Source: Lentinula raphanica (taxonomy: Eukaryota > Basidiomycota > Agaricomycetes > Agaricales > Omphalotaceae). From it: a DNA stretch of 64,000 nt. The notes under the pieces are model-generated. The model did no database searches. It had not been told where the DNA came from and worked only from the letters and a program-made list of their open reading frames with translations. Location of the stretch: NCBI GenBank assembly GCA_027919835.1, contig JANVFP010000002.1:1364001-1428000 (forward strand), given 5' to 3'. Shown here one piece after another: positions 25,803-36,368 of this stretch (positions are counted from its first letter, which is position 1; each line of letters starts with the position of its first letter). Position numbers and translations under genes: made by a program.

Positions 25803-27720
25803 ATGTCCTCTAATATTCCGGTGAGCGCTCTCTCCTCTTCACTTCTTCTTGTGCTCAATCGCAGTGTTGTAGGTTCGCCGGACCACCCGAGCAATCAAGA
25901 CGGCCAAGGACAACGAGAACGCTAATGCCAAACCATCCAGAATCATGACTCGAGCCAGGACTCTAGCCAGTAGCTCTCTGGCTGAAAACTCTCGAGTTAC
26001 TGCCACCACCGTCACTTCGAGAGCGAAAATGGTCGAAACTGGAACCGAAAAAACAGCAATGAAGAGGAAGAGAGGAATCCTTGGAGAAGTTCCCGTAGAG
26101 CCAAACGTCGGAAAGTCCAAAGTATCCTCGAAGGGTAAAGAGAAGGCCAACACTGCTGGTCCGGCTACCTCGAAGTCGAAAACCACCGGCAAAACCACCC
26201 GCGCTCCTCTACGTGAAGTTAGTGTAGGAGCCACGGCTCAGAAGACGGCGCTCCGGTCTAAGCCTGTCGCTGGCGACAGACAGATTCTGGGGCCTATCAA
26301 GGAGGATCAAGATAGAGACGAAGTAATGGCCGACCACACTCAAGCTCCACCTCAGCAATCCATTCAGACGATTCCTTCCGCTATTTTCAAAATTGTACCA
26401 CCATTTCCAGAACACGACAACCCACGTCATCGCGTTTCAGTGACCTTAGAAGATGATCAGGATAGAGAACCTGTATTCAAGAAGCGCATCACTGAAGATG
26501 AAGATGATCGACAACCGATAGCTCGTCCTACTACCAGACTGCCCACTATTCTTGACGAATCTCAACTAGATGAAGAGACGGTTGCCAATGAACTGGCTCC
26601 TGCCCACGAAGATGAAGAAACTGCTGAAGAATGGGATGATCTTGACGCAGAAGACGCGGACGATCCTTTCTCAGCCGCAGAGTATATCCACGAGATCATG
26701 GATTACATGAAAGAATTAGAGGTCAGTGTTTCCTGAATAGACGGAACATTTTTTACTCTAACACTCATGTCCCGCCACCTTCCAGATCAAAACGCTGCCT
26801 ACCCCCGACTACATGTCGTATCATTCTGAATTAGATTGGGAGAAACGCTACATTCTCGTCGAATGGATTCTATCGATTCATGCTAGATATAGCTTTCTCC
26901 CAGAATCCTTCTTCCTCTTCGTCAACATCCTCGACCGTTTTCTCTCTCTCCGTCCCACAGTCGCACTATCGAAACTTCAGCTCGTGGGTGTGTCTTGCTT
27001 CTGCACCGCGGTCAAGTTTGAGGAAGGTGTCGCGCCTTCAACGCAGGAGCTTGTCTTGCTCACTGGCGAGATTTATACCGCCGATGAAATTTGCAAGGCG
27101 GAGCGTTATGTTCTTAGAACAATCAATTGGGATCTCAGTTTTCCTGGTCCTATGTCGTGGCTGCGACGAGGAAGCAAGGCTGACGAGCTTGACCCCATTG
27201 CCCGAACGTTTGCGAAATATTTATTGGAACTCGCTTGCTTCTCCGCCGAACTAGTCGCAATACCGTCTTCCCTTGTCTCTGCTACTGCTCTTTGGCTCTC
27301 TCGTCTCATTCTAGGTCGGGAAGATTGGGTAAGCTCTCTTTATCAATCTCGTTCGATTTGTTTTGTTCAATGGATACACAGACCGCCAATCTCATTCATT
27401 ACACTTCGTACAAAGAGCGAGACATTATTCCCATAGCGGAAGTTATGCTTACTTCTATCGTGTCCCCCGCGCCTGTTGAAGTTCTCTACAAGAAATATGC
27501 GTCGAAAAAGCTGTTGAAGGTAATTGGGGTGTTGACTATTCTTCTCGAAACGTCTCATGCTCACATTGATTTGTAGTGCTCTATCTATATACGCAAGTGG
27601 AGTCTGGCGCGATTCGAGGCCGGCACGATGGTCGACCTCAATGCGACACTCGATGCCCTCAAAAGTGACGTTGTGGAAAGCCGTAACGCTAAAATGGCAG
27701 CAGAACAACGGCGCCGCTGA
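25803..27720 (+). CDS. B-type cyclin, paralogue 1
   Basis: Exons 25803-25820, 25873-26721, 26786-27328, 27382-27519 and 27577-27720 give 563 aa. An 18-nt first exon (MSSNIP) precedes a long basic N-terminal region with a destruction-box-like RKRGILGEV, then an acidic stretch (EEWDDLDAEDADD). The two cyclin folds follow: EYIHEIMDYMKELE, RYILVEWILSIHARY, LFVNILDRFLS, LQLVGVSCFCTAVKFEE, then AKYLLELA and YTSYKERDIIPIAEVML. Mitotic B-type cyclins activate Cdk1 and are degraded through the destruction box. The MRAIL-like helix reads KRYILVEWIL, where family members more often have R-(A/G)-I-L, so this copy is the more divergent of the two. See the paralogue at 50729. Confidence 0.92.
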
Positions 27721-28882
27721 TTTTTCTTCCAGCCGTTCGCTTGAAATCCATACATTGCAACACCGAACACCTTGCAATCTCATCTAAAACGCCGAATGAT
27801 GTACTCGGAACGATGTGCAAGTATTGGTTGGTCATGACCATAACGCTGCGTAGCTCCTCGGGGTAAGGAGTTGGAACCGGACATTTCTACAGAATGCCTT
27901 TCTATGTCATGATCCACATATGCATCGCATCGATCTGCGTCTCGGTGTATGTATTCTATCATTTATTTCGTCTCTATCTTCATCCCATCTACTCCCATTT
28001 GTAACACTATATCTTCGCATCATCATATCTTCCCCCATTCGTTTACAAATATTCTTTGCTCAAGGCCTCATCCATAACGAAATTACCTAGTCGTTTTCAG
28101 TACTAGATACAGAAATGAACACATTAACGACAAATTGTGAAGCTTGAGCTAGCTAGGGATAATTTTAGAGAATACGTATTGTTTGGCTAGCCGCAATAGT
28201 TCAAGAAGAAAAGTAAAAGCGCTGCCGGGTACCTGAAGATGTCACTCGAATGCTATGTCTTTCAACGAGGAAGAATAGAGCAGGGCCGGCACCCGAGAGA
28301 GCAATAGACGATGACGGCCTCTCGAGGACCATACTACTTATTAGGACCAGAGAACAGGAAAGATCTCCGGAGCTTTGTGATACCGGGAAAAGCGTTGCTA
28401 AGTTGCGGGAGGACCTGGGGAGGACATACGATTGAGGTGTCAAGACTGTGCGAACGTGCTTGAGATTGGCGGTCGTTGATCTTGGTAGGCAACGCAGGCT
28501 AGTAGAATCAGAATTGGCCGTGGTCGATCTCATTGGTGTCAAGGCCTTGGGCAGCGCAGGATAGTAGAATTAGAATTCTAAAGGATACGAGTAAAGCCCG
28601 CACTCGACAATGTGTGAAGTGCTTAGTGTTGGGGAACCAATGGTCGATGAATGGGCAGGCCGTGTACTTGAGGTTCTACTAAGCAGGAGTGTCCTAACGA
28701 AGAGAGAGTTTGGACCAGGTATCCAGGTGGTTGAGATCAAGTTCCTCTTGAAACATGCGATGGCAGACTTGAAATCGGAGAGGGAGAGGCAGCACCATGG
28801 ACAGGAAGAAAATATCGATAAGTTATGTTCTACAAATAATCATGTACATCATATTTTTTTTGGTACATACCCTCATACCATG
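27721..28882. other. intergenic region with a short degenerate duplication, no supported gene
   Basis: Lies between the stops of the cyclin (+) and the 7TM-type gene (-). Open frames at 28201-28542 (-) and 28610-29014 (+) show no motif, and the latter overlaps the real gene on the other strand. A local imperfect duplication is noted separately. Confidence 0.5.
28471..28577 (+). repeat. imperfect local direct repeat
   Basis: Two adjacent stretches, each beginning GGTCG(T)TGATCT or GGTCGATCT and ending GCAGG(C/A)TAGTAGAAT(C/T)AGAATT (28471-28515 and 28521-28577), are related with insertions. I infer a small tandem duplication that has diverged. Confidence 0.5.
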
Positions 28883-30343
28883 TCATCGAGAAGCCCCGCT
28901 ATCGCTAAGGGATTCCGTGCCCGACTCATGAGCGCTGTGTGTTCCAAGCTCAACGATACCCGTCGCTTTCGGAGCGACAAAGGACGGACGGCGGACTCCA
29001 GCTTGAGCTTCTGATATTTGGGATACGACGATATTCGGAAGGGAGGTCGGTATTGCGAATTGTAATGTTTGAGACACGTTGATCGAAAGTTCGGTGTAGG
29101 ATTTCTGGGCAGCTACGAAGATGATGATGAGAGTGGGGTAAATAGCCTGCAAAAATTCCATTAGTGTTATCAAGTAACGATATTTCCAAGTTTTTTGAGT
29201 CGAGGGAACTTGGTACATACCGTGAGGTTTGGGACCATCGTAGCAAAGACATTCCTGCCTATGAACGAGAGCGCTCCAGGCGTCAACGATATTATCGATA
29301 CGATCTGATGACACGCGAATGAGAAACATATTTTCGAGGTTACGTCGACTTTGAGAGAGACTGCTTACCCAGCATGCACAGTAAACCAAACCAGATTCTA
29401 GCAAGAGAATCAAGACCCGTTCCACGCTAGTCTTGCGTGTTTGTTTTCCCAAATTGATCTTGATGGAATGTCTGTATTCCCTATAGTTTCATTACACGGA
29501 ATGAAAGAAATCTCGGGAAGTAAATCATGATGATAGTCTTACCAAACCTTCAACGCGATGATAGCAGTGGCGATGAAATTGGTTATCAAGAGCATCACGG
29601 GCATGAGGACTCGGATCTTTGATAGAGTATTTGTTTCGCCAACGTCATTGGAAAGTGCTTCTTTGAGAACAAATACTGCATCTAGCGTGACGCCGACTAG
29701 GTGGAGATCATTCAGCCGAGGTATCGAAGTTGGATGGAATCTCTTAACTGAACGAGCCTAGTCCGCAAAGGACGAGGAGGATACGTAGATAGAGCCGGTC
29801 GTCGTAAAGCACCCAGGCCCGCCATATAACTATCGTATCACTTATAAAATACTGCGGCAAGGAATAGTTGGTACTATGGGGATCAGCTCGGAACAGACGG
29901 ACGCACGTTCAACCGAGAGAATACTACAATGGCGACTTCCCAGTGCTCGAGCGCTTGAGTGGGATCGTAGAGTGTATCACCGAGGCTTTGGAGAATCTTC
30001 AGCTCTGATACGATGAGAGCGACGAGATTGCCGGTTTGACCGATAAACATGACTAGGTTCAGAGCGAACAGCACCGAACGAGCAAGGGACTGGCGGAGGC
30101 CTTGTTGACTATGATCAGATGTGGAATTAGAACATAGTGAATTTGAGAGCGTATGTGACCACGTACAGGAGGATATATGCGGCGACAATGGCTAAGACGA
30201 CATATATGCCTTGAGAAAACATTGAGATCATGTTTGATAGCTGAGAGGAATAGATGCAAACCGAAGAAGATACCACCGATGGAATAAGTTATAATGTTCT
30301 CCTGCAATTGCGCCACTAGTATCCCGTCTAAGGCTTCCGACAT
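28883..30343 (-). CDS. seven-helix-type membrane protein of Agaricomycete expanded family
   Basis: Eight exons read downwards (30343-30262, 30209-30167, 30108-29907, 29851-29749, 29696-29543, 29480-29369, 29304-29221, 29146-28883) give 347 aa, all with GT-AG introns. Hydrophobic spans run through the protein: ITYSIGGIFFGIYVVLAIVA, LFALNLVMFIGQTGNLVALI, IVIWRAWVLY, RILLVLCGLGSF, VMLLITNFIATAIIALKVW, VLILLLESGLVYCACW and IYPTLIIIFVAAQKSYT. The order 'IVIWRAWVLY' mid-protein, 'LLLESGLVY' and 'YPTLIIIFVA' near the end is shared by a large family of uncharacterised basidiomycete membrane proteins, some proposed to be receptor-like. Function is unknown. The cytosolic tail is Ser/Thr-rich. Confidence 0.85.
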
Positions 30344-30536
30344 CGTCTCACCAGGAAGGACTATGACAGGTGAGGGGGTTATGGATTGTTATACTCGCAT
30401 CGATGCTGGTTGTATGATTTTATACAGACAGCTTGAATATCGAGTACGCACAGACCTCTCTGAACGTAATGAGTTAGTCCGAATCTGGATCTCTGTGTTT
30501 CGCTGGAGTCAGAGAGTGGCTATACTTGGCGAATGA

Positions 30537-30995
30537 GGAATGCAGATACAGGGCTGGCTTGAAACGTTGGAACTCGGGGTTGACAATAATAATAACAGTC
30601 ATTCTGTCACTTCTGTACGACGCCGGTGGTCCGTGGATCTTCGTAGGCCAACCTTGGCTAACCAGTAAGCTGAAGCGGGACTTTGCGAACGGTGAATGTA
30701 GATACAGGGTTGTTGTGATCAGTTCACGTTGAAACTCGGGGTTGAGAATAGCATGGTCATTCCTGGTCATTCTGTTAACTTCTATACGACGGTGGGTCTT
30801 CGTGGACCAAGCTGGGAAAACCAGTAAGCTGGACCAGGGCTTTGTGAAACGGTGAATGTAGATACAGTTGAGATTTGAAACGTAGCAACTCGGGACTGAC
30901 AATAACATGGTCATTCTGTTACTTCTGTACGATGGTGGGTCTTCGTGCGCCAACCTGGCCCCTGGGCTAACCAGTAAGTTGAGGCATGCTGTGCT
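30537..30995 (+). repeat. three imperfect tandem repeats of about 157-160 bp
   Basis: Units begin at 30537, 30694 and 30854 with GAATG(C/T)AGATACAG and share AACTCGGG(G/A)(T/C)TGA(C/G)AATA, GGTCATTCTGTTACTTCTGTACGA-like and CTAACCAGTAAG(C/T)TGA segments. Divergence between units is substantial. No coding signal was seen. Confidence 0.75.
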
Positions 30996-31297
30996 GAGTA
31001 TACAATGCATAGCCATGGCCCATGTTCCTGTTTTCATGGTGCATTGGTTAGGCCGAGATTGTCGGTTGAACTTGATCTATGATAGTGGCTGATACAGTAT
31101 ACTGTTGAGTATCGGAGGTTATTGTTAGAGATCAAGTACGAACCTCTCAGGAATGGGATAAAAGTCCGGGAAACGCAAGTCATACCAGAGCAGATCATAG
31201 CATTGAAATCAATACGAAGAGTTTAAAAATAAGAGCTCATTGAAAATTGAAGCTGAGGCTGAAGGTCGGAGTATCATATATCAGTGGTCGAAAGATG

Positions 31298-31580
31298 ATT
31301 TAGCCGCCAGCGCCTAACGGCGCCTTTTCCTCTTAACAGCATCTCTCTCACTGCCTCATAATCGCATTGATTGGTTCGAGATATCCCGCAACATTGATCT
31401 CCAGCAAGCCAGGATCTATGCATCTTCGCGAGTACAAGATATTGCGCGCACTGGTGGCTTCGTGCTATTCAGAAAGTGCCATTCTCGAAGACTCGGAGTC
31501 GTCGTTGGTCGAGGTGATCCATCGGTCCTCAAGGCCTCAATCATCATTGCGGTTGTTTCATAGCGCCTTCTTGATTAACG
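31298..31580 (+). repeat. duplicated upstream segment, copy A
   Basis: It shares an ordered series of blocks with 33502-33785: TTAGCCGCC, CACTGCCTC, GATCT(C)AGCAAGCCAGGAT(C/T)TATG, CTTCGCGA, TGGCTTCGTGCTAT(T/G)CAGAAA, CG(T)CGTTGGTCGAGGT and ATC(C)G(T)CGGTCCTC. Copy A lies about 0.7 kb upstream of the first secreted-protein gene. Confidence 0.75.
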
Positions 31581-32256
31581 TTGGTCACGGACTAGCAGGG
31601 ACTAGCCCATGATTGAATCTTTTGCTGTTAACCAGTAGCAAAATATCATCCCGGCCTCATGAAATTGCTCGGAAGCTGCCACAAATACACTCGCGATATT
31701 GTCTCTATCGGCTCCGTGCATTCGGACTTGTCTGCTGGGAAGGGAGCTTTAGAATTCAGTCATTCAACACGAAGAATTGGGGGAGTGGACATACGCAGTT
31801 CGTCTTCCCGTTTCCCTTTTCTGATCTGCTTATCTGACGAAAATCTGAAGACTGTCCCATATAATCTTCATAGTGCACCCTATCAGACCCATACAGCGCA
31901 CCTTGAGGCAGATTGAGGCTTGAAGAAGATGACAAGGAGGGCGATATAGGCTTTGATTATGATACATCGAAAACTGCTGTCCGTCGGGGGCCACTAGGGG
32001 CCACTCGAGGTTCCAAATGGTTCCCAATCTTGCACATGGTGGAAGCACAATGTCAAGAGGCGATATAGCCTCATCCCCTTTGCCCAAACTGTTCTATACA
32101 TAAAGCCTCAAATGATACGAAACAATTCCCCCCAGAGCTGGTCTCCCCTCACAACACTACTACTGCTACCAAAAAGCGCCCTCGCCTTCCTCGGAAACGT
32201 TCAACGCCGATTCTCTTCAAAAACTCAAGTACTCAACTGCTATCTCTATCGCTTTT

Positions 32257-33298
32257 ATGATTCGTTCCCCATCTCGCATGCTAGCTATCCTGTTTCTCGG
32301 AGCAGCTATTTCCTCGAGCGTTCTCGCTGCTCCCACAAGCTTGCAGCCTCTCCATGTGATGAGCGACAGTCCGGTCCTGACTGGAGCTCAGCCTCTACAT
32401 CCTCGATCTGTAGGCCAGACCTCAGAAGTCGCTACATTTCAACGTCGTCAAGAAGATGTCAATCTCAAGTCGCCCCTTCGAGTACGTCTTTTTTTGTCTG
32501 CTGATGCTTTGAATATCACGCTAACATTTGGTTTATCTTTTTAGGTAGGCGGTGATCTCACTATCGATGATCCCAAGTACGATCTCGAGGGTAAGGATGT
32601 CAGGGACCTTGTGAGTGGCCACTAGCTGGTCTCCTTTTAATTCCCAATCTTTTGCTGACCATCTATCATCTATTTCCTTTAGCCCGACAACAACCGATTT
32701 AGAGCAGTCCCTGTCTTGGATCGTCGAAATGAATACCAGGATCGCATAAAACATGATATTAAGCAAGTTCAAGCCGCATGGACAAGCAAATCGGTGGGCA
32801 TATAAATCCTGATCTCGTGTTGCTCCGTCTTTGATCATCTTTTACACTTCTCGTTGCGCCCAGGATGCCCAGATCGTTGCAGACGTCTACAGAAATCGGG
32901 CAAAACTCGAACAATGGTCTACCGAATACGAAAACTTGGAGAAAGATCAGCCGAATCGTGCGGATTACCAGGGGAGACGACTCACTCTCGCAGATAGATT
33001 CATAAACACAGGCGCTGTGTTCACCTTGTACGAAGATATGATAGGAGCGTGTGGTCAACTTGCTCGTACTCAGCTGCCGGGCGGGGACTGGAAAACCAAA
33101 GTCAAGGATGATGCTCGGGAGTTCTTGCAATTGGCGCAGTTGCTGACGCAGGATAGAATCCCTGGCGAGGAGACATATGGTACCAGTGAGAAGCTAGTAA
33201 TGTATAAGAACGTGCTGAAGCAGACTATAAACAACCCTCTTCCCGTAACAGTTTCGGAGAACGGGAAAAAGGGTTGTTCAAGTTGTACAATGATGTAG
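32257..33298 (+). CDS. putative secreted protein of unknown function
   Basis: Exons 32257-32481, 32545-32610, 32683-32793 and 32864-33298 give 278 aa. Residues 1-25 form a signal peptide: basic start (MIRSPSR), hydrophobic core (MLAILFLGAAISSSVL), AxA-like cleavage before APTS. A dibasic RR at 'FQRRQED' could be a Kex2-type processing site. The mature part is hydrophilic and helical, with charged heptad-like stretches (NRAKLEQWSTEYENLEKDQ). It ends in a short Cys-containing tail, GCSSCTMM. I do not recognise a domain. No transmembrane segment follows the signal peptide. The neighbour at 33985 has a similar upstream segment and a similar pre-pro layout, so the two may be a diverged pair. Confidence 0.78.
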
Positions 33299-33984
33299 TC
33301 ATGAGGATAGTTTATTCGTGTAGACGAGGTACTGTCGGACATGGTCTGTCAAACGATTTTTTTCTGGCAAAGACCGGAAAGGTGTCCACGTCACCATGAG
33401 TGAAGATCCAGAAGAACGGTGATCCCTGGAGATGATTTTATCCCGCTCGAAACTGCAGCGCCTGGCCCTGTTTGGAATGTGGCCATTGGCCACAGTTAAG
33501 TAATTTAGCCGCCCGGGGCTCCCCTATTAACACCACTGCCTCCGAATTCGGATGGCGTTAACTTTGGTTTTTTGAGATATCTCTGCCTTGAAATGATCTC
33601 GAGCAAGCCAGGATTTATGGTACCTTCGCGACTAGTACTCGATTGTGTTCTCAACTGTTCTCAACGACGATGGCTTCGTGCTATGCAGAAAATACCAGTT
33701 CGTGCGTCGCCGTTGGTCGAGGTTATCCGTCGGTCCTCTCAAGCATGATTCCGGTTTTTTAGCGTCTTTTTCATTAGCCTTGATAACCATGCCATAGATT
33801 CGTAAAGTCCCTCATCAGCCCTCATCGTCTACATACGATGCCATGCTATCAGATCTATATCTCTTGATGGCCAAAAATCTATTATAAACTTGTCCGCAGG
33901 TTTGTCGTATTCTGAGCTGGTTCTCCTCATATCCCCACAACTTGACAAGAAGCTCACCTCAGTCCTTGTTTATCGTTCCTGATT
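33299..33984. other. intergenic region with duplicated upstream segment
   Basis: Contains copy B of the duplicated segment (33502-33785) and the promoter of the hexapeptide-repeat gene. No supported gene. Confidence 0.5.
33502..33785 (+). repeat. duplicated upstream segment, copy B
   Basis: Counterpart of 31298-31580 with the same block order. It ends about 200 bases before the start codon of the hexapeptide-repeat secreted protein. Copy B contains short insertions relative to A, for example around 33630-33668. Confidence 0.75.
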
Positions 33985-35772
33985 ATGAAGTGTCGTTGGC
34001 GTACAAAATTCACGTTGGGCGTCGGTGTCCTGTTCAGTGCCATTGGCATAGCCTCTGTGCTTGCTGCTCCAATCTCTCATCATGGCGCTATCCGTGTCGT
34101 TGCGCGAGATTCTCCACCCAGTCTTGTCCTCGAGCAGAATACATCTCTAGATGGTCCGTTGGGCGTTCATGAAAACTCCCTAGCTCGTCGTGCTTCCTCC
34201 GGAAAGTTCCCAGGTAAGCTTTTTTTCTACCTCTTTCTTCGTTCTAGTACGTACTCGACGATCGATACTAACTGATATCATTTGGCAGAAAGTCACCCCG
34301 AAGCCTCGGACTCGGAGTCTGAAGACGACGGTGCGTACTCACTTTTTTGCTATTCGAGAACTAGCTTTGTGATACATGGACTTTGGGTACAGGTTCGTTC
34401 CAGACACCCAGTGAGCTATATAGTATGGCAGGCTCCGATGACGGCGTACCTCTCCATTCCGCCCCAGCATCTCCACTGGTTCGTCCAAGCTCCCCCGTGC
34501 AATCGGGCTCCCCAGTCCGTCCAGGTTCCCCAGTCCATCCAGGCTCCTCGGTTCATCCAAGCTCCCCAAGTGACTCAGGCTCCCCAACCCAATCAGACGC
34601 CCCAGTCCATCTAGGTTCCCCAGTCCATCCAGTCTTCTCAGTCCAGTCAGGCTCCCCAGTCCAGTCAGGCTCCCCAGTCCAGTCAGGCTCCCCAGTCCAT
34701 CCAGGCTCCCCAGTCCAATCAGGCTCCCCAGTCCATCCAGGCTCTTCAATCCATCTAGGTTCCCCAGTCCATTCAGGCTCTTCAGTCCATCCAGGCTCCC
34801 CAGTCCAATCAGGCTCCCCAGTCCAATCAGACTCCCCAGTCCAATCAGGTTCCCCAGTCCATCCAGGCGCCCCAGCCCATGTAGGCTATCTAGTTCAGTC
34901 AGACTCTCCGGAAGTTCAATCAGGCTCCTCCCCGAAGCCTTCCAATCACGAATCCTCGACCAAGGAAGTTCCTGATCGCTCCCCTCCTGGTATCCATATC
35001 CCTACTAGTCGATTTTCTGAAAGTAAAGGTAAAACAATCGCCAAAGATAATTCACCAAAATCCCCAGCCTCAGAATCGGATGACGGCGGTGTGTGCCATC
35101 TCTTTTGCTACTTAAAAGCTGATCTGTGAATACTTCGCTTTTGAATAAAGGTTCGTTCTATACCCCAGCGTTTTTGGTGGTAACACAGACTCCGATGACG
35201 ATACGCGCTTCCACTCGACTCCAGGCTCCCCTGTCCGTTCACATAGTCATGATCCGCTATCGACCGAAAACCTTCAAATCAACGACCTCCCCGATGGCCT
35301 CCGTTCTCGGCTGAAACTCTTGCGCGCCACACTCGAGTCAAACATGGACAACCGCATCTATTTCAACTCCGTAGTGGAGATATACAACGATGCTATAACT
35401 CACAGTCATGACCGCGGTGGTCTACATCCCGAGAAGTGCACAGAAAAATTCCTCGAACAGATAAAGAAACTGAGCACCGCTGATCAGCTGAAGATGCTGT
35501 ATCTGAATATTCTCCCGCTGTCGGTTGAGGGAAATAAACGTTGGACTCCGTTGATCGAGGCGGTGCCAGTGGAGAATAGACCGCAGTTAATGCCAGTTGT
35601 GGATTGGATGAAGATGTTGGATTCGTTTTTTCAAGAGGTTTGTGCTGAATCTGCGAGCCTTGGGCGAGCTAAGCATGACGAGTCCGGACGCTACTGGAAG
35701 TATGAATGCGTTGCCGCCCCGGCCTCGAATTCTGGGACAGGCCAAGTTGAGAAGTTGCTGGACTTCAAATAG
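33985..35772 (+). CDS. putative secreted Ser/Pro hexapeptide-repeat protein
   Basis: Exons 33985-34213, 34289-34330 and 34393 to about 35092, then 35151-35772. A signal peptide (hydrophobic FTLGVGVLFSAIGIASVLAAP) is followed by a pro-like region with a dibasic LARRASS site. The central region has about 24 imperfect hexapeptides of type G-S-P-V-(Q/H)-(S/P), rich in Ser and Pro and lacking Cys, as in O-glycosylated wall or matrix proteins. The C-terminal 150 aa form a compact, non-repetitive domain (FNSVVEIYNDAITHSHDRGG; KCTEKFLEQIKKLSTADQLK) that I do not recognise. The last intron must use donor GTGCCA at 35093 to enter this domain's frame. The more obvious donor at 35089 leads to a stop at 35312-35314, so alternative splicing or a decayed site is possible. 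Confidence 0.7.
34489..34912 (+). repeat. 18-bp tandem repeat coding the Ser/Pro hexapeptides
   Basis: About two dozen imperfect 18-bp units, typified by CCAGTCCA(A/T)(T/C)CAGGCTCC, in frame within exon 3. Because the unit length is a multiple of three, several other frames are also open across it. Confidence 0.9.
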
Positions 35773-36368
35773 GCGGAGAGTGGCTCGTCGAGTGGAACTT
35801 GGGAAGGATGAAATGTGAGTATGCATTCACCTTTCGGTCTCGTTGCTCAGGCTGACTGCATTCAGCTGCATTCTCAGATTGCTGGATTTAGACGATGATG
35901 ATTGTGTTTTGATAAGTTTACCATTCTCGCTGGCGAGATGGTTATAGTATAGTGAAGCTAGATTTTTGTGATAATACATAGAACGGAGAGTTTCGAAGAG
36001 ACTGCTTGCCATCCCTAGGAGGAGTTGGCGAGTCGCTGAGCGGAGACTGGCATATTTACCCAGTACCCACGCTTTATCTAATCAGATAAAGAATTGGTAA
36101 GCTCGGCGTCACTTTTTACATACGCGTCTCCGCTTCCCGGCCAATCAAGTCACTTCTGACTAAACCACTTCCTCACTAACCACTACCATCTCTTTCTTCT
36201 TCTCAACGACTCTGAAGCGTCGTGATATTCTACTCCTCACTGACTGGCTGTGCGCTCCCAGTCACCCCGTACACTGATATAATCAAACGACTCTTTGTCG
36301 GACGCGCCACGGGTATCTCGAACTGCAGGCATTCCTATATCTAGTGTGGCTTCCGTTCAAGGTCCATA
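35773..36368. other. intergenic, promoter of the Lon gene
   Basis: Same-strand gap. I see no gene or repeat apart from a small GTAGATAAAG-type palindromic stretch near 36075 (TTATCTAATCAGATAAAG), which could form a short hairpin. The C/A-rich last 150 bases look like a 5' leader. Confidence 0.45.

Larger units (their letters stand above)
30344..32256. other. long intergenic region with repeats and a duplicated upstream segment
   Basis: About 1.9 kb without a supported gene. It holds a degenerate tandem repeat (30537-30995) and, further right, a segment also found upstream of the next gene (31298-31580). A TATA-like ATACATAAAG lies near 32096, before the secreted-protein gene. The open frame at 30474-31037 (-) is a reading of the tandem repeat and is not supported as a gene. 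Confidence 0.5.

Noticed and set aside
28610..29014. 134-codon plus-strand frame
   Set aside because: Its right half is antisense to the last exon of the membrane protein at 28883-30343. The left half has no motif.
30474..31037. 187-codon minus-strand frame with internal similarity
   Set aside because: The similarity comes from the imperfect 157-160-bp DNA repeat. Units have indels that are not codon-sized, so coding conservation is absent.
34339..34749. Minus-strand open frame with repeated GLGSLDGLGSL pattern
   Set aside because: It is the antisense reading of the 18-bp repeat in the hexapeptide gene. Since the unit is a multiple of three, several frames stay open. It has no splice or start support.
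34489..34912. Regular short repeats that might look like a CRISPR array
   Set aside because: The units are contiguous 18-bp coding repeats without spacers, and the genome is eukaryotic.
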